Shown: piece after piece, positions 4,966 through 6,287 of the stretch
Layout of the letters: each line of letters opens with the position of its first letter
How positions within the stretch are numbered: the first letter of the stretch is position 1
Assembly (NCBI GenBank): GCA_023425455.1
Contig: JAFACP010000350.1
Coordinates: 1-6,287 of the forward strand
Origin: Pseudomonadota bacterium
Lineage (GTDB): Bacteria > Pseudomonadota > Gammaproteobacteria > Enterobacterales > Enterobacteriaceae
Direction of reading: 5' to 3'
DNA: 6,287 nucleotides
The notes under the pieces: model-generated
Seen by the model: only the letters and a program-made list of their open reading frames with translations
Told to the model about the DNA's origin: nothing
Database searches by the model: none
Position numbers and translations under genes: made by a program

Positions 4966-6287
4966 ATGCAGAACGGCGCAATGAAAGCCTGGCTGGACTC
5001 TTCTTACCTCTCTGGTGCCAACCAGAGCTGGATAGAACAGCTCTATGAAGACTTCTTAACCGATCCTGACTCCGTGGACGCCAACTGGCGTTCAATGTTC
5101 CAGCAGTTGCCTGGCACAGGGGTCAAACCGGATCAATTCCATTCCAAAACACGTGATTATTTCCGTCGTCTGGCGAAGGATGCCTCACGTTACTCTTCTG
5201 CGATTTCCGACCCTGACACCAATGCGAAGCAGGTTAAAGTCCTGCAGTTAATCAACGCTTATCGCTTCCGCGGTCACCAGCATGCGAATCTTGATCCGCT
5301 GGGATTGTGGCAGCAGGAACGTGTAGCGGATCTCGATCCGGCTTATCACGATCTGACCGAGGCCGATTTCCAGGAAAGCTATAACGTAGGCTCTTTTGCT
5401 ATCGGCAAAGATACGATGAAGCTGGGCGATCTGATCGCTGCGCTTAAGCAGACCTATTGCGGCTCCATCGGCGCGGAATACATGCACATTACCTCGACGG
5501 AAGAGAAACGCTGGATCCAGCAGCGCATCGAGTCTGTGGCAGGTAAAGCCAGCTTTTCTGCGGACGAGAAAAAACGCTTCCTGGGCGAACTGACCGCAGC
5601 AGAAGGTCTGGAGCGTTATCTGGGGGCGAAATTCCCGGGGGCGAAACGCTTCTCTCTGGAAGGCGGCGACGCGCTGGTGCCGATGCTGAAAGAGCTGATC
5701 CGTCATGCCGGCAAGAGCGGTACCCGTGAAGTGGTGCTGGGTATGGCGCACCGCGGTCGTCTCAACGTGCTGGTCAACGTGCTGGGTAAAAAACCGCAGG
5801 ACCTGTTCGATGAGTTCGCGGGCAAACATAAAGAACACCTCGGCACCGGTGACGTGAAGTACCACATGGGGTTCTCGTCTGATATCGAAACTGAGGGCGG
5901 TCAGGTTCACCTGGCGCTGGCATTTAACCCGTCGCACCTTGAGATCGTCAGCCCGGTGGTTATCGGTTCCGTGCGCGCGCGTCTGGACCGTCTCGACGAG
6001 CCGAGCAGCAATAAAGTGCTGCCCATCACCATTCACGGTGACGCGGCGGTTACCGGTCAGGGCGTGGTTCAGGAGACCCTGAACATGTCGAAAGCGCGCG
6101 GTTACGAAGTGGGCGGTACCGTTCGTATCGTTATCAACAACCAGGTGGGCTTTACGACTTCCAACCCGCTGGATGCGCGTTCTACTCCGTACTGTACGGA
6201 TATCGGGAAGATGGTGCAGGCACCGATTTTCCACGTGAATGCCGACGATCCTGAAGCGGTCGCGTTCGTTACGCGTCTGGCGCTGGA
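4966..6287 (+). CDS. sucA: 2-oxoglutarate dehydrogenase E1 component (N-terminal part, truncated by window edge)
   Basis: SucA is the thiamine-diphosphate-dependent E1 of the 2-oxoglutarate dehydrogenase complex. It decarboxylates 2-oxoglutarate and transfers the succinyl group to lipoyl-SucB. From ATG 4966 the frame is open for 440 codons to the right edge, just under half of the usual ~935. The N-terminal segment (WLDSSYLSGANQSWIEQLYE, residues 9–28) is the conserved E1o N-terminal region. The catalytic domain shows His262 in MAHRGRLNVL and His300 in KYHMGFSS, equivalent to E. coli His260 and His298. It also shows a thiamine-diphosphate motif of Gly358-Asp359 followed about 32 residues later by Asn391-Asn392 (NNQVGFTT). 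The +2 offset comes from an insertion near residues 191–195 (VAGKA). AAGGGA precedes the start by five bases. SucB and the rest of the operon would follow outside the window. Confidence 0.98.
   Translation, partial: MQNGAMKAWLDSSYLSGANQSWIEQLYEDFLTDPDSVDANWRSMFQQLPGTGVKPDQFHSKTRDYFRRLAKDASRYSSAISDPDTNAKQVKVLQLINAYRFRGHQHANLDPLGLWQQERVADLDPAYHDLTEADFQESYNVGSFAIGKDTMKLGDLIAALKQTYCGSIGAEYMHITSTEEKRWIQQRIESVAGKASFSADEKKRFLGELTAAEGLERYLGAKFPGAKRFSLEGGDALVPMLKELIRHAGKSGTREVVLGMAHRGRLNVLVNVLGKKPQDLFDEFAGKHKEHLGTGDVKYHMGFSSDIETEGGQVHLALAFNPSHLEIVSPVVIGSVRARLDRLDEPSSNKVLPITIHGDAAVTGQGVVQETLNMSKARGYEVGGTVRIVINNQVGFTTSNPLDARSTPYCTDIGKMVQAPIFHVNADDPEAVAFVTRLAL

Noticed and set aside
5248..6234. 328-codon open frame on the minus strand inside sucA
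   Set aside because: It is fully antisense to sucA, whose protein is unmistakable. The translation is rich in Arg, His and Gln, as typical of shadow frames, and no ribosome binding site was found.
1..6287. A novel defence, mobile or biosynthetic system
   Set aside because: All coding capacity is accounted for by gltA, sdhCDAB and sucA. There is no CRISPR array, tRNA, transposase or unfamiliar gene.

Overview
The window is a stretch of core central metabolism from a member of the Enterobacteriaceae. Protein sequence, gene order and start-codon overlaps match the gltA–sdhCDAB–sucA region of Escherichia and its relatives. Small differences from E. coli K-12 as I remember it point to a related genus of the Enterobacter/Klebsiella type rather than E. 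coli itself. These are a two-residue insertion in SucA, a shortened sdhC leader and a different sdhB–sucA spacer. The genus cannot be settled from this window.

Layout: positions 1–616 hold the first 205 codons of gltA (citrate synthase) on the minus strand, running off the left edge. Positions 617–1389 are a 773-bp divergent control region. It contains two candidate gltA promoters on the minus strand, a strong sdhC promoter on the plus strand, a CRP-like palindrome, and ArcA-like motifs that overlap promoter elements. Positions 1390–4618 hold sdhC, sdhD, sdhA and sdhB, the complete succinate dehydrogenase (complex II) operon. sdhC/sdhD overlap by 7 nt, sdhD/sdhA overlap by 1 nt, and sdhA and sdhB are 15 nt apart. 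Positions 4619–4965 are a non-coding spacer rich in hairpins, with what looks like an ERIC-related inverted-repeat element. From 4966 to the right edge lies the first 440 codons of sucA (2-oxoglutarate dehydrogenase E1).

Function: GltA makes citrate from oxaloacetate and acetyl-CoA, SucA decarboxylates 2-oxoglutarate, and SdhABCD oxidises succinate to fumarate and passes the electrons to quinone in the inner membrane. All are TCA-cycle enzymes. The shared control region fits the known joint control of these genes by carbon source (CRP) and oxygen (ArcA). In E. coli sucABCD is largely read through from the sdh promoter. The lack of any T-tract terminator between sdhB and sucA here agrees with that.

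No undescribed multi-gene system is present. Every gene is a well-known, apparently intact housekeeping gene. What deserves a second look is non-coding: the inverted-repeat element at 4688–4854, the hairpins around it, an in-frame open leader upstream of sdhC, and the 11-bp phased repeats at a gltA promoter.
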